Below are positions 6,955-12,854 of a stretch of 35,468 nucleotides of DNA, in pieces. This stretch comes from a virus. The stretch covers positions 1 through 35,468 of the IMG/VR virus record IMGVR_UViG_3300017917_000449; one strand, written 5' to 3'. The position numbers and the translations under genes are program-made. The notes under the pieces were generated by a model. It saw only the letters and a list, made by a program, of their open reading frames with translations, was not told where the DNA came from and ran no database searches. Position 1 is the first letter of the stretch. Every line of letters starts with the position of its first letter.

Positions 6955-7170
6955 TCACGCAGTGGCGACGACGATGGGCAGGCCAACGGCCGCAATGACC
7001 AGCAAGGCCCACAGGAACCAGCGGTCGCTGCGTGCCTGGTGACCTTTGCGCTTGGCCAACAGGGCGGCCTGCAGCCGGTCTTCGAGGACGCTGGTCTGGT
7101 ACTTGGGACGGGGCTGGTAGTGAACCCCGATCAGCACTTTGCCGGTGTTGTATGGTGGGACTTTGTGCAT
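6955..7170 (-). CDS. Tail-anchored small membrane protein, 71 aa
   Basis: The protein opens MHKVPPYNTGKVLIGVHYQP, a motif I associate with uncharacterised short phage proteins, followed by a basic helix LEDRLQAALLAKRKGHQAR. One C-terminal membrane helix lies at about 50-70 (WFLWALLVIAAVGLPIVVA). It would sit with the N terminus in the cytoplasm. The ATG follows CCAGGAGAAGACC, nearly the same leader as before the recT-type gene. Function unknown. Confidence 0.72.
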   Translation of the reverse strand: MHKVPPYNTGKVLIGVHYQPRPKYQTSVLEDRLQAALLAKRKGHQARSDRWFLWALLVIAAVGLPIVVATA

Positions 7171-7183
7171 GGTCTTCTCCTGG

Positions 7184-7834
7184 TTAGATTCGTTTCAAAA
7201 GGTTGGCCACCTGGCTGGCGTGCCACTGTGTATTGCCACGAGGGGTTTCGATGGCCCTTGCGGTCAGTACCTCTGCTATGTCGCGCAGCGTGCTGGCACC
7301 ACTGCGTTTCATAATGTCTCGGATGACAGGCCCAACGCGCTCTGCGTATGCGTCGGCCTTGGCTTTGATCACACGAACGCCCTCGGCGCTGCCGATCTCA
7401 GGCGTGGGGCTGCCTAATGTGCGGCCTTGCGCTTTGACCTGTGCCAGTGCTGCTTTGGTGCGCTCGCTGATTTTGCGGGCTTCCCACTCAGCGAACACGG
7501 CCATCATCTGCAGGAAGGTGCGGTCGGCCTCGGGCATGTCGGCGCACACAAATGGCACGCCAGACTCCAGCAGCCCGCTGATGAAGTGGACATTGCGAGC
7601 GAGGCGGTCGAGCTTGGCAATCACAAGAATTGCTTTTGTACGCTTGGCCAGGCTCAAGGCATGAGCCAGCTGAATGCGGTCGTTTTTGCGGCCGGACTCT
7701 ACCTCGGTGAACTCAGCCACCAGATCAGACTGGCCAATGTGACGGGCCACAGCTTCGCGCTGGGCCTCGAGGCCAAGGCCTGACTGGCCCTGGCGGTCGG
7801 TGGAAACTCGATAATAGGCGACGAACTTGGGCAT
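7184..7834 (-). CDS. Serine recombinase, resolvase/invertase family, 216 aa
   Basis: The N-terminal catalytic domain is clear: VAYYRVSTDRQGQSGLGLEA with Arg9 and nucleophile Ser11, VESGRKNDRIQL, VIAKLDRLARN with Arg77 and Arg80, FVCADMPEADRTFLQMMAVF and EARKISERTKAAL. A basic linker and a C-terminal helix-turn-helix region follow (STLRDIAEVLTARAIETPRG, then WHASQVANLLKRI). It has the size of resolvases and invertases, not of large serine integrases. I chose the ATG at 7834 because GGAG precedes it; a TTG at 7846 would add four residues. No paired crossover sites could be located, so its target is unknown. Confidence 0.88.
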   Translation of the reverse strand: MPKFVAYYRVSTDRQGQSGLGLEAQREAVARHIGQSDLVAEFTEVESGRKNDRIQLAHALSLAKRTKAILVIAKLDRLARNVHFISGLLESGVPFVCADMPEADRTFLQMMAVFAEWEARKISERTKAALAQVKAQGRTLGSPTPEIGSAEGVRVIKAKADAYAERVGPVIRDIMKRSGASTLRDIAEVLTARAIETPRGNTQWHASQVANLLKRI

Positions 7835-7846
7835 GATGGTCTCCAA

Positions 7847-8074
7847 TCAGGTGCCGTAGGTTGCCCACTCGGGCACGTTCATGGTGAGCTCGATGGCCGT
7901 CCAGCACATCTGGTGGCGCTGGATCTCGCCCGCCATGAACCGACGGTAGTCGGCCAGGGCGCGGCTCAGGTCGGCCACCATGGTCAGGTTCCAATCGGTG
8001 GGGTTGACCTTGGCACGGCCCTGGAAGGCGGCCAGGTTGGACTCGAGGGTCTGCAGGTTGCGGTCGTGGCTCAT
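7847..8074 (-). CDS. Hypothetical protein, 75 aa
   Basis: The protein begins MSHDRNLQTLESNLAAFQGR and contains DWNLTMVADLSRALADYRRF and EIQRHQMCWTAIELTMNVPE. It is predicted mainly helical and soluble. It sits two genes into the leftward operon and its stop is 12 bases before the recombinase ATG. No family is recognised. Confidence 0.65.
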   Translation of the reverse strand: MSHDRNLQTLESNLAAFQGRAKVNPTDWNLTMVADLSRALADYRRFMAGEIQRHQMCWTAIELTMNVPEWATYGT

Positions 8075-8075
8075 G

Positions 8076-8219
8076 TCAGGCCACCACGCGAGTCACAAGC
8101 AGGCGACCGAAACAGTCGTGGATGTAGGCGGTGTCGCTGCACTTGGCCAGCCAGGCCAGAGCTTCGGTGCGCGACCAGGCACGTTGACGGGTGCCGAAGG
8201 TGTCGGTGATCAGGTACAT
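8076..8219 (-). CDS. Small hypothetical protein, 47 aa
   Basis: The product is MYLITDTFGTRQRAWSRTEA followed by LAWLAKCSDTAYIHDCFGRL and LVTRVVA. The ATG at 8219 has an excellent GAGGAG site, which is why the longer Ser/Ala-rich upstream reading is not used. Alternating strand and helix suggests a small alpha/beta fold. It ends one base before the next gene's start. Function unknown. Confidence 0.66.
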   Translation of the reverse strand: MYLITDTFGTRQRAWSRTEALAWLAKCSDTAYIHDCFGRLLVTRVVA

Positions 8220-8229
8220 GGTCGGCTCC

Positions 8230-8460
8230 TCAGATGCGGCAGAAGCCTTCAGCGTGGAAGACCTTGAGGCCGCCACGGGGGCCGACGTATGCAACGAGGC
8301 TCTTGACGTAGCCGACGAACTCGTCGCTGACGGTGTTTGTTGCGTGGAAGACGGCGGTGCTGCCGACCATCTCGACGCTGAAGCTGACCGGGCCAAAGCT
8401 GTCTTCGAGGGCCAGCGTGTTGGTCAGTGCTTCGATGCGGGATTGTTGCTTTGCTTGCAT
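8230..8460 (-). CDS. First gene of the leftward early operon, hypothetical, 76 aa
   Basis: The start at 8460 follows AGGAG. The protein reads MQAKQQSRIEALTNTLALED, then beta-rich FGPVSFSVEMVGSTAVFHAT and VSDEFVGYVKSLVAYVGPRG, ending KVFHAEGFCRI. It is probably a small alpha/beta protein and is expressed first from the leftward promoter whose start is covered by a palindromic site. First early genes often act on the host or in regulation, but I see no recognisable motif. Confidence 0.68.
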   Translation of the reverse strand: MQAKQQSRIEALTNTLALEDSFGPVSFSVEMVGSTAVFHATNTVSDEFVGYVKSLVAYVGPRGGLKVFHAEGFCRI

Positions 8461-8487
8461 TTTGAACTCCTGTTTCTCGGTGGTTCG

Positions 8488-8506
8488 TTGTATCGACGCG
8501 ATACAA
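8488..8506. promoter_or_regulatory. Putative operator, leftward side
   Basis: TTGTATCGACGCGATACAA is a palindrome with 8-bp perfect arms around ACG. It begins just downstream of the predicted leftward transcription start (about 8510). A second copy at 8627-8645 shares the 7-bp arms and the 5-bp spacing. Confidence 0.7.
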
Positions 8507-8516
8507 GCTGAGACGA

Positions 8517-8544
8517 ACTTTACCACATGCAATGGCTTGTACAA
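8517..8544 (-). promoter_or_regulatory. Predicted leftward early promoter
   Basis: Reading leftward, TTGTAC (8544-8539) and TAAAGT (8522-8517) are separated by 16 bases, giving a sigma70-like promoter with a start near 8510 and a roughly 50-base leader before the ATG at 8460. The -35 hexamer lies inside the 14-bp palindrome GGCTTGTACAAGCC. Confidence 0.5.
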
Positions 8545-8618
8545 GCCCCAAATCCCCCGGGTTTGATAGGTGTTTACCCTAAGTAACCCATTGTTTCGAC
8601 GGGTGTCCATTTATCAAG

Positions 8619-8627
8619 TGCTATGAT
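8619..8627 (+). promoter_or_regulatory. Predicted rightward early promoter, extended -10
   Basis: TGCTATGAT is an extended -10 element (TGn before TATGAT at 8622-8627). No good -35 is visible at the standard distance. The expected start near 8634 falls inside the second palindrome at 8627-8645, so bound protein would block it. Confidence 0.5.
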
Positions 8628-8645
8628 TGTATCGTGTTGATACAA
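8627..8645. promoter_or_regulatory. Putative operator, rightward side
   Basis: TTGTATCGTGTTGATACAA has the same 7-bp arms and 5-bp spacer as the copy at 8488-8506; the centres are 139 bp apart. It covers the predicted rightward start and ends 12 bases before the ATG of the HNH-RHH gene. Confidence 0.7.
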
Positions 8646-8657
8646 CGGAGCCACGAG

Positions 8658-9146
8658 ATGGACAACGCTGAAGACTTGAAGAAGAAACTGTTTTCCGGGG
8701 TGAAGGAGACGGACACAGGCTGCTGGATCAGGGGTGGCGGCAACCCCAACAACTACGCCAGGGTGGTGATTGACGGCGACGCCTACGTCGGACACCGCCT
8801 GTCTTATGAGCTCCACCACGGCCCGATCCCAGACGGGATGGTGGTGATGCACCTGTGCGATGTGCCTGCCTGCATCAACCCCAGCCACCTAAAGGTCGGC
8901 ACGCAGTCCGAGAACACCAAGGACATGTACGACAAAGGCAGGCGAGATGTGTCCGATGCCGTCTGGTCAAAGCCCTTCATGGTGCGCCTGCGCTCGAGCA
9001 CTCGCCAGCTGCTGGACAAAGCGGCCGAAGACCAGCGCAGGTCAAGAGCCAGCATTGTGGACGAGCTCATCCGCGAGGGCCTGCGCCAGCGCTACGCTGA
9101 CGTGAACGACCGCCTGGCCAGGCTGCTGCAGGGAGCGCAGCAATGA
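8658..9146 (+). CDS. HNH endonuclease fused to a ribbon-helix-helix domain, 162 aa
   Basis: The N-terminal half is an HNH_3-type nuclease: YVGHRLSYELHHGPIPDGMV, then HLCDVPACINPSHLKVGTQS with His65, Cys67, Cys72, Asn74 and His77, then ENTKDM. From about residue 104 the sequence changes to a CopG/Arc-like ribbon-helix-helix: strand PFMVRLRSS, helix TRQLLDKAAEDQ, turn RRSR, helix ASIVDELIREGLRQRY. RHH domains bind palindromic operators as dimers. GGAG lies seven bases before the ATG at 8658; an upstream GTG would fall in the operator. The gene is the first of the rightward operon, so self-regulation or site-targeted cutting are both possible. Confidence 0.82.
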   Translation: MDNAEDLKKKLFSGVKETDTGCWIRGGGNPNNYARVVIDGDAYVGHRLSYELHHGPIPDGMVVMHLCDVPACINPSHLKVGTQSENTKDMYDKGRRDVSDAVWSKPFMVRLRSSTRQLLDKAAEDQRRSRASIVDELIREGLRQRYADVNDRLARLLQGAQQ

Positions 9147-9319
9147 CGCACCAGGAGGCCACCAGGCTGCTGGACATGGCCAAGGATGGCCAGCCCATAC
9201 CCGACGAGGTGCTCAACGAGGCGCTGTTCCTGACTGGCGACGGTGCCTGCTGGCGCGACATCCCCTGCCCAGACATCGCTGATTTCGTGCAGGCCATGCG
9301 AGAGGCAGGCCTGCTGTGA
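9143..9319 (+). CDS. Small hypothetical protein, 58 aa
   Basis: This frame starts with ATGA overlapping the HNH-RHH stop and ends with a GTGA overlap to the RuvC-like gene. It encodes MTHQEATRLLDMAKDGQPIP followed by DEVLNEALFLTGDGACWRDI and an acidic/hydrophobic C-terminal helix ending REAGLL. It is predicted helical and soluble. No family is recognised. The tight overlaps on both sides are the main support for its being real. Confidence 0.66.
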   Translation: MTHQEATRLLDMAKDGQPIPDEVLNEALFLTGDGACWRDIPCPDIADFVQAMREAGLL

Positions 9320-9777
9320 GCGAGACCATCCTGGCCCTGGATCTGGGCACCACCACAGGCTGGGCAATGCGACCGACCGCGGGCGCACTGGCGCACGGCT
9401 GGATGTCGCTCAAGGGCGGCCGGTACGAGGGCGGCGGCATGCGCTTCCTGCGCTTCAGCCGATGGCTCTCCGAGATCCACGGCGTGGCCGGTGAGATCAA
9501 CGCGGTGTACTTCGAGGAGGTGCGCCGCCATGCGAGCACGGACGCCGCGCACGTCTACGGTGGACTGATGGCCACGCTGACTGCCTGGTGCGAGAGCCGC
9601 AACATTCCCTACCAGGGCGTGCCGGTGGGCACGATCAAGAAGCACGCGACCGGCAAAGGCAACGCGAGCAAGGACGACATCCTGGCGGCCATGCAGGCGC
9701 TGGGTCACCCGGTGACAGACGACAACGAGGCAGACGCCCTCGCCCTGCTCCACTGGGCCATCGAGGAACACAAGTGA
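9316..9777 (+). CDS. RuvC-like Holliday junction resolvase, 153 aa
   Basis: The RNase H-fold resolvase motifs are present: ILALDLGTTTGWA with Asp9, VYFEEV with Glu67/Glu68, and NEADALALLHW with Asp140 plus Asp136 or Glu138 in the C-terminal acidic cluster. The middle carries GTIKKHATGKGNASKDD, typical of phage RuvC-like enzymes. Length is normal. It would resolve branched DNA formed by the RecT/YqaJ system before packaging. It uses a GTG start in a GTGA overlap with the previous gene. Confidence 0.85.
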   Translation: MSETILALDLGTTTGWAMRPTAGALAHGWMSLKGGRYEGGGMRFLRFSRWLSEIHGVAGEINAVYFEEVRRHASTDAAHVYGGLMATLTAWCESRNIPYQGVPVGTIKKHATGKGNASKDDILAAMQALGHPVTDDNEADALALLHWAIEEHK

Positions 9778-9947
9778 CACCGATCAGTTTGAACAACACG
9801 CCGCGCAACTCGCACCCCCTGCGCTTCTGTGACAAGTGCGAGCGCAAGCAGCCGCCCGAGGGTGGCGTGCAGATGGGCACCGGCCGCTGGTACTGCGCCA
9901 GCTGCTGGGTCAGGAAGACCAACAAGCCGCCGACGGGGAAGAAATGA
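9774..9947 (+). CDS. Small zinc-ribbon protein, 57 aa
   Basis: Two CxxC knuckles are visible, Cys19/Cys22 (RFCDKCERKQPPEGG) and Cys41/Cys44 (WYCASCWVRK), separated by 18 residues, which is the geometry of a zinc ribbon. The ends are basic. It starts at GTG in a GTGA overlap and its stop overlaps the next ATG. Nucleic-acid or protein binding is likely; no target can be given. Confidence 0.75.
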   Translation: MTPISLNNTPRNSHPLRFCDKCERKQPPEGGVQMGTGRWYCASCWVRKTNKPPTGKK

Positions 9948-10213
9948 GCAGCAAGGAACTGACCTTCGCAGAGTTCTGGGAGTTGCCCATGCGCTACCAC
10001 ACGGGCATCAGCTTCGACGATGGCGCGATGCGCCTGTACCGCAACGATCAGTTCGGCCTGCAGATGGAAACCCACACGCCGCGCAATCCGCGCACGGGTG
10101 TATGGGGCAAGGGCAAGGTCTACTGGTTCCTGGACGGCGACGAGCGCGAGTTCACCGCCGCCGACCAGGCCTATGTGGCCTACATGGAAAAGGTCTGCGG
10201 GGTGAAGCCATGA
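9944..10213 (+). CDS. Hypothetical protein, 89 aa
   Basis: The sequence begins MSSKELTFAEFWELPMRYHT and has a middle rich in strands (AMRLYRNDQFGLQME) and aromatic residues (KVYWFLDGDEREFTAADQAY). It is soluble, with no known motif. It is joined to both neighbours by four-base ATGA overlaps, so it is almost certainly co-translated with the resolvase set. Confidence 0.68.
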   Translation: MSSKELTFAEFWELPMRYHTGISFDDGAMRLYRNDQFGLQMETHTPRNPRTGVWGKGKVYWFLDGDEREFTAADQAYVAYMEKVCGVKP

Positions 10214-10677
10214 GAAAGCGCAGCAAGTACAAGCCCAAGGGCGTGCGCCTGGACAACATGGCCTGGATCAAGCAGGGCATGCAGCCCATGCGCGACAACG
10301 AGCACGTCACCAACCTGCGGATCAAGAACCACGCAGCGCTGCTCGACATGGCCCAGGGGCGCGGCAGCCGGGACAGCATCGACGTGCTGATCGCGGCCAT
10401 GAACGTGGCCGAGGCGCTGGCCATCGTGAACTACGACAAGCTGGGCGGGCACTTGCTGCGGGAGATCGACGCCGCCCAGAACGCCCTGGATGCCATGGGC
10501 AAGCGCTCGCTGGCCAAGGGTGTGTTCCGCTTCACCGGCCCTGAACTGCAGGCCATGAACACCGGCATGGAGATCCACGACCAGCAGCTCGACACCTGCA
10601 ACATCGCCGAGCTCGAGCGTGCCATTGTTGTGGTGCAAGAGCACATCCGCAACCGCAAAGCGAGGGCCATCGCATGA
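10210..10677 (+). CDS. Conserved-type phage hypothetical protein, 155 aa
   Basis: The N terminus is very basic (MRKRSKYKPKGVRLDNMAWI) and the rest is helical, with RIKNHAALLDMAQGRGSRDS, LIAAMNVAEALAIVNYD and a C-terminal helix LERAIVVVQEHIRNRKARA. Proteins with this basic start and all-alpha body occur in many proteobacterial phages next to recombination genes, without a known function (recalled). Four-base overlaps link it to both neighbours. Confidence 0.72.
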   Translation: MRKRSKYKPKGVRLDNMAWIKQGMQPMRDNEHVTNLRIKNHAALLDMAQGRGSRDSIDVLIAAMNVAEALAIVNYDKLGGHLLREIDAAQNALDAMGKRSLAKGVFRFTGPELQAMNTGMEIHDQQLDTCNIAELERAIVVVQEHIRNRKARAIA

Positions 10678-11114
10678 GCACACGCCAACCCAAATACGGG
10701 GAGCTGCAGATCGCCAAGCAGCCCAGCGAGGTCAAGGCCATCTGGCACACCCGGGACGAAGAGCTCGAGCCCCTACCCTCATGGCGCTGGTCGTTCGACC
10801 ACCAGACAGACCTCGAGGCCGTCGAGCAGCGCGAGCTGCTTGAGAAAATTCTCGAGTCGGCCGGTATGAACGAGAGAGAGGAGATTGTTCTGCGGATGAT
10901 CACCATGGAGGACTGCACGCTCGAGGAGGCAGGCCAGGTGCTGGGCGTGACCAAAGAACGCGCCAGGCAAATGCACCTGCACGTCCTCCGCAAGCTACGC
11001 AAGGCCCAGTGGCGGCACACCGGCATCGCGCCGTGGCAGGTCTGGAAGGATGTCACCACCTGGACGCACTACAGCTGGCTGCAGCGGCAGATCAGACGGG
11101 AGGCCAAGCAATGA
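10674..11114 (+). CDS. Sigma region 4-like DNA-binding protein, 146 aa
   Basis: Residues 56-112 resemble sigma-70 region 4: LEKILESAGMNEREEIVLRM, MEDCTLEEAGQVLGVTKERA and RQMHLHVLRKLR, which is the helix-turn-helix that reads -35 elements. No region 2 is present, so it is not a complete sigma factor. The C-terminal 34 residues are Trp-rich (WRHTGIAPWQVW, TTWTHYSWLQRQIR). Phage proteins of this kind can redirect host polymerase. It is a good candidate for activating the late promoters at 15157 and 22387, but that link is inference. Confidence 0.75.
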   Translation: MSTRQPKYGELQIAKQPSEVKAIWHTRDEELEPLPSWRWSFDHQTDLEAVEQRELLEKILESAGMNEREEIVLRMITMEDCTLEEAGQVLGVTKERARQMHLHVLRKLRKAQWRHTGIAPWQVWKDVTTWTHYSWLQRQIRREAKQ

Positions 11115-11323
11115 GCCTGTCCGATCACCAGGTTTTCATGCTCAAGCACTTCGCCATGGGCTGGAAGTTCAAGCTGGACAACAAGGTCAATGGCAGCTGG
11201 GTGACGTACTGGTCGCTGCGCCGCCGCGGCCTGGTCGACGCTGGCAGCGTGGTCACCGAGCTCGGTCGCAAGGTGCTGGCCAAGCAGCTGCAACTGCAGG
11301 CCAGGCGCGAGGCAAGGAAGTGA
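11111..11323 (+). CDS. Small winged-helix-like protein, 70 aa
   Basis: The product MSLSDHQVFMLKHFAMGWKF continues with SWVTYWSLRRRGLVDAGSVV and TELGRKVLAKQL. The pattern 'short helix, SLRRRGLV, strand, TELGR' resembles the wing and final helix of minimal winged-helix proteins. It overlaps both neighbours by four bases. DNA binding is plausible; no more can be said. Confidence 0.66.
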   Translation: MSLSDHQVFMLKHFAMGWKFKLDNKVNGSWVTYWSLRRRGLVDAGSVVTELGRKVLAKQLQLQARREARK

Positions 11324-11553
11324 GGCTGCCGTGGAAGAAGTGGTACCCCAAGCACCACGGCCCAGTCGAGCCCGACAGGACGATCCTGCTCATGGGTGTG
11401 GCCAGGGAGCTGCTGACCACCTGGGAGATCACCAGAGACAAGGCCAACGTCGACCGGCATCTGGCTGCTCTGGATGGGATGTATGGGCCTGGCAGCGAGC
11501 AGCAGGTCAGGCAGCTGATGCACAAGGTGAAGGCAGATGAACGCCATGGCTGA
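11320..11553 (+). CDS. Hypothetical protein, 77 aa, GTG start
   Basis: The frame starts at GTG in a GTGA overlap and encodes MRLPWKKWYPKHHGPVEPDR, then helices TILLMGVARELLTTWEITRD and NVDRHLAALDGMYGPGSEQQ, ending KVKADERHG. Its end overlaps the replication initiator by 17 bases. It is small, basic and helical; no family is recognised. Such a position next to an initiator could suit a loader or accessory factor, but nothing specific shows this. Confidence 0.64.
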   Translation: MRLPWKKWYPKHHGPVEPDRTILLMGVARELLTTWEITRDKANVDRHLAALDGMYGPGSEQQVRQLMHKVKADERHG

Positions 11554-12514
11554 ACCCGTCCACTTCACGCTGCCCAAGAAGCCGCGCATCAAGGAGAAGG
11601 ACGCGCCGCCCGACCAGCGCAAGGTGGCCGTGCTGCCCATCCGCGCACTGACCGACAGCAGGCTGACCGACGGCGCATTCCGTGTGCTTGCCCTGCTCTG
11701 CAGCTACTGCAACCGGGCAGGCCTGACCTGGGTCAGCCAGAAGCGTCTGGCCGAGGACGCCAAGGTCAGCCGCCAGGCCATCACCAACCAGATCGCCCAG
11801 CTGCGCGAGCACGGCTACGTCGAGATCGTGCGCAAGGGCTTCCGAGGCGAGCGTGCCAACACCGTGCGGGTGATCTTCGACTCCAGCCTGACAGCCGAGG
11901 ACGCCATCGCCATCACCAGCAGCCAGGAAGACACCCGGCCACCAGCACTCAAGGAGGAGCAGCAACGACAGATGACCGAGACACCAGATCCCGAAGGCCA
12001 GCGGCGCATCGCAGCCCTGGTCGCCAAAGCACTCAAGCAACCACCCAAACCGAAGGAGCGAACCATGCCAGCAGACGGCCAAACCCGAACCGTGAAGAAG
12101 ATGAAGGAGGAGATCCAGCAGGCCAAGTCCAAGCGATCCAAAGCTGTGGACAAGCCTGTGGATCAGGAAGCCTCCATTGGACATCCACCAGTGTCCAATG
12201 AGACCAGTCCAGAAGTGTCCAATGAAGGCCTCCATAGGCAACCCATAGGACACTCAGGAGTTTCCCAGAACACCGAAAGAACACCTTTAAGACAATCTAA
12301 AGGAGTTGAAGATAAGAAGTCTTTTAAAAGTAAATCTGTTCTGGGAAATCTCGAAGTTTCTGATTTCGATTCGCTGATCGAAAGTCGAATGACGCCCGAA
12401 CAGATCGAAGACGCGCTCGGACACCTGCTGCCGCTGTTCCACGCCGAGGGACTGACGCCGACCAGCCGAGTCCTGGCCGACAGCATCCGTGAACTGCACA
12501 AGGTGCGGCTGTGA
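11537..12514 (+). CDS. Replication initiator-like winged-helix protein (lambda O-type organisation), 325 aa
   Basis: The N-terminal domain (about 33-116) is a winged helix as in phage replication proteins: LPIRALTDSRLTDGAFRVLA, LTWVSQKRLAEDAKVSRQAI and REHGYVEIVRKGFRGE. A long hydrophilic, low-complexity linker (about 125-275) follows and a short C-terminal helical region (TPEQIEDALGHLLPLFHAEG). The linker DNA contains DnaA-box-like sites, repeated TGTCCAATG elements and an AT-rich stretch, so the origin probably lies inside the gene, as in lambda O. The C terminus would then recruit host helicase machinery; no separate helicase or loader is recognised. Confidence 0.75.
   Translation: MNAMAEPVHFTLPKKPRIKEKDAPPDQRKVAVLPIRALTDSRLTDGAFRVLALLCSYCNRAGLTWVSQKRLAEDAKVSRQAITNQIAQLREHGYVEIVRKGFRGERANTVRVIFDSSLTAEDAIAITSSQEDTRPPALKEEQQRQMTETPDPEGQRRIAALVAKALKQPPKPKERTMPADGQTRTVKKMKEEIQQAKSKRSKAVDKPVDQEASIGHPPVSNETSPEVSNEGLHRQPIGHSGVSQNTERTPLRQSKGVEDKKSFKSKSVLGNLEVSDFDSLIESRMTPEQIEDALGHLLPLFHAEGLTPTSRVLADSIRELHKVRL
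12145..12370 (+). other. Putative replication origin inside the initiator gene
   Basis: TGTGGACAA (12145-12153) and TGTGGATCA (12157-12165) each differ by one base from the DnaA box TGTGGATAA and are 12 bp apart. CATTGGACA (12175-12183) and TGTCCAATG (12192-12200 and 12216-12224) are exact copies in both orientations, and CATAGGACA (12244-12252) is a one-mismatch copy. From about 12280 to 12365 the sequence turns AT-rich against a GC-rich background, a likely unwinding element. Confidence 0.6.
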
Positions 12515-12854
12515 TCGACAGGCCCAGCAAGGCACCTAGAACGGCGCAGGAGCCGCGATCAGGGGCTGGCCTAGGCAAGGGTAGCCACCAGCACCTCCAA
12601 GCGCTCCTACGGGCTTCTGTGCGGTCTGTACCGGAAATCAAACGAACGTATGGGTTCTGTACAGGCCGAGGGGTGTCCTGCCGCCAGGGAGCCGGCCTGC
12701 TGCCAACGCGCCCGTCGTCGCGCCCGGTATCGCGCCCGGGAGCGCCAGCGCGAGAGGCACCCTTTGCCCCCCCGGGCCCGGCCTGTACCGGTGGGGGGCC
12801 TACTCAATTTTTTCCCACTTTTTCGTTGACAATGACTTTTGAAAGGAAATGAAG
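12515..12854 (+). other. Non-coding-looking 340-bp gap
   Basis: No convincing gene is seen here. The only rightward frame, starting at GTG 12511, is Pro/Arg/Ser/Gly-rich with no structure. The gap contains related decamers TTCTGTGCGG (12615-12624), TCTGTACCGG (12625-12634), TCTGTACAGG (12656-12665) and CCTGTACCGG (12782-12791). It also has a direct repeat of TCGCGCCCGG near 12718 and 12730, a GC-rich hairpin with a downstream T run, and TTGACA at 12826 without a clear -10. It probably separates the early operon from the SSB/terminase unit. Confidence 0.5.
12766..12815 (+). terminator. Possible intrinsic terminator
   Basis: GCCCCCC (12766-12772) can pair with GGGGGGC (12793-12799), and CCGG (12778-12781) with CCGG (12788-12791) inside it. 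A T run (TTTTTT) follows about ten bases after the stem, further than ideal, so efficiency is uncertain. Confidence 0.4.

Larger units (their letters stand above)
8461..8657. promoter_or_regulatory. Divergent early control region
   Basis: This 197-bp gap separates the leftward and rightward early operons. It holds a promoter on each strand, two copies of the palindrome TTGTATC-N5-GATACAA (8488-8506 and 8627-8645), and a separate 14-bp perfect palindrome GGCTTGTACAAGCC (8534-8547). It is the obvious switch point for early transcription. Confidence 0.8.

Noticed and set aside
12511-12852. A 113-codon plus-strand frame with a GTGA overlap to the initiator
   Set aside because: The overlap is tempting, but the product is Pro/Arg/Ser/Gly-rich, the frame crosses a hairpin and T run, and it ends just before the next ribosome site. 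Kept as non-coding.
12826-12854. TTGACA at 12826 as promoter for the SSB-like gene
   Set aside because: The -10 position would be ATGAAG, overlapping the ribosome site and start; not credible as it stands.
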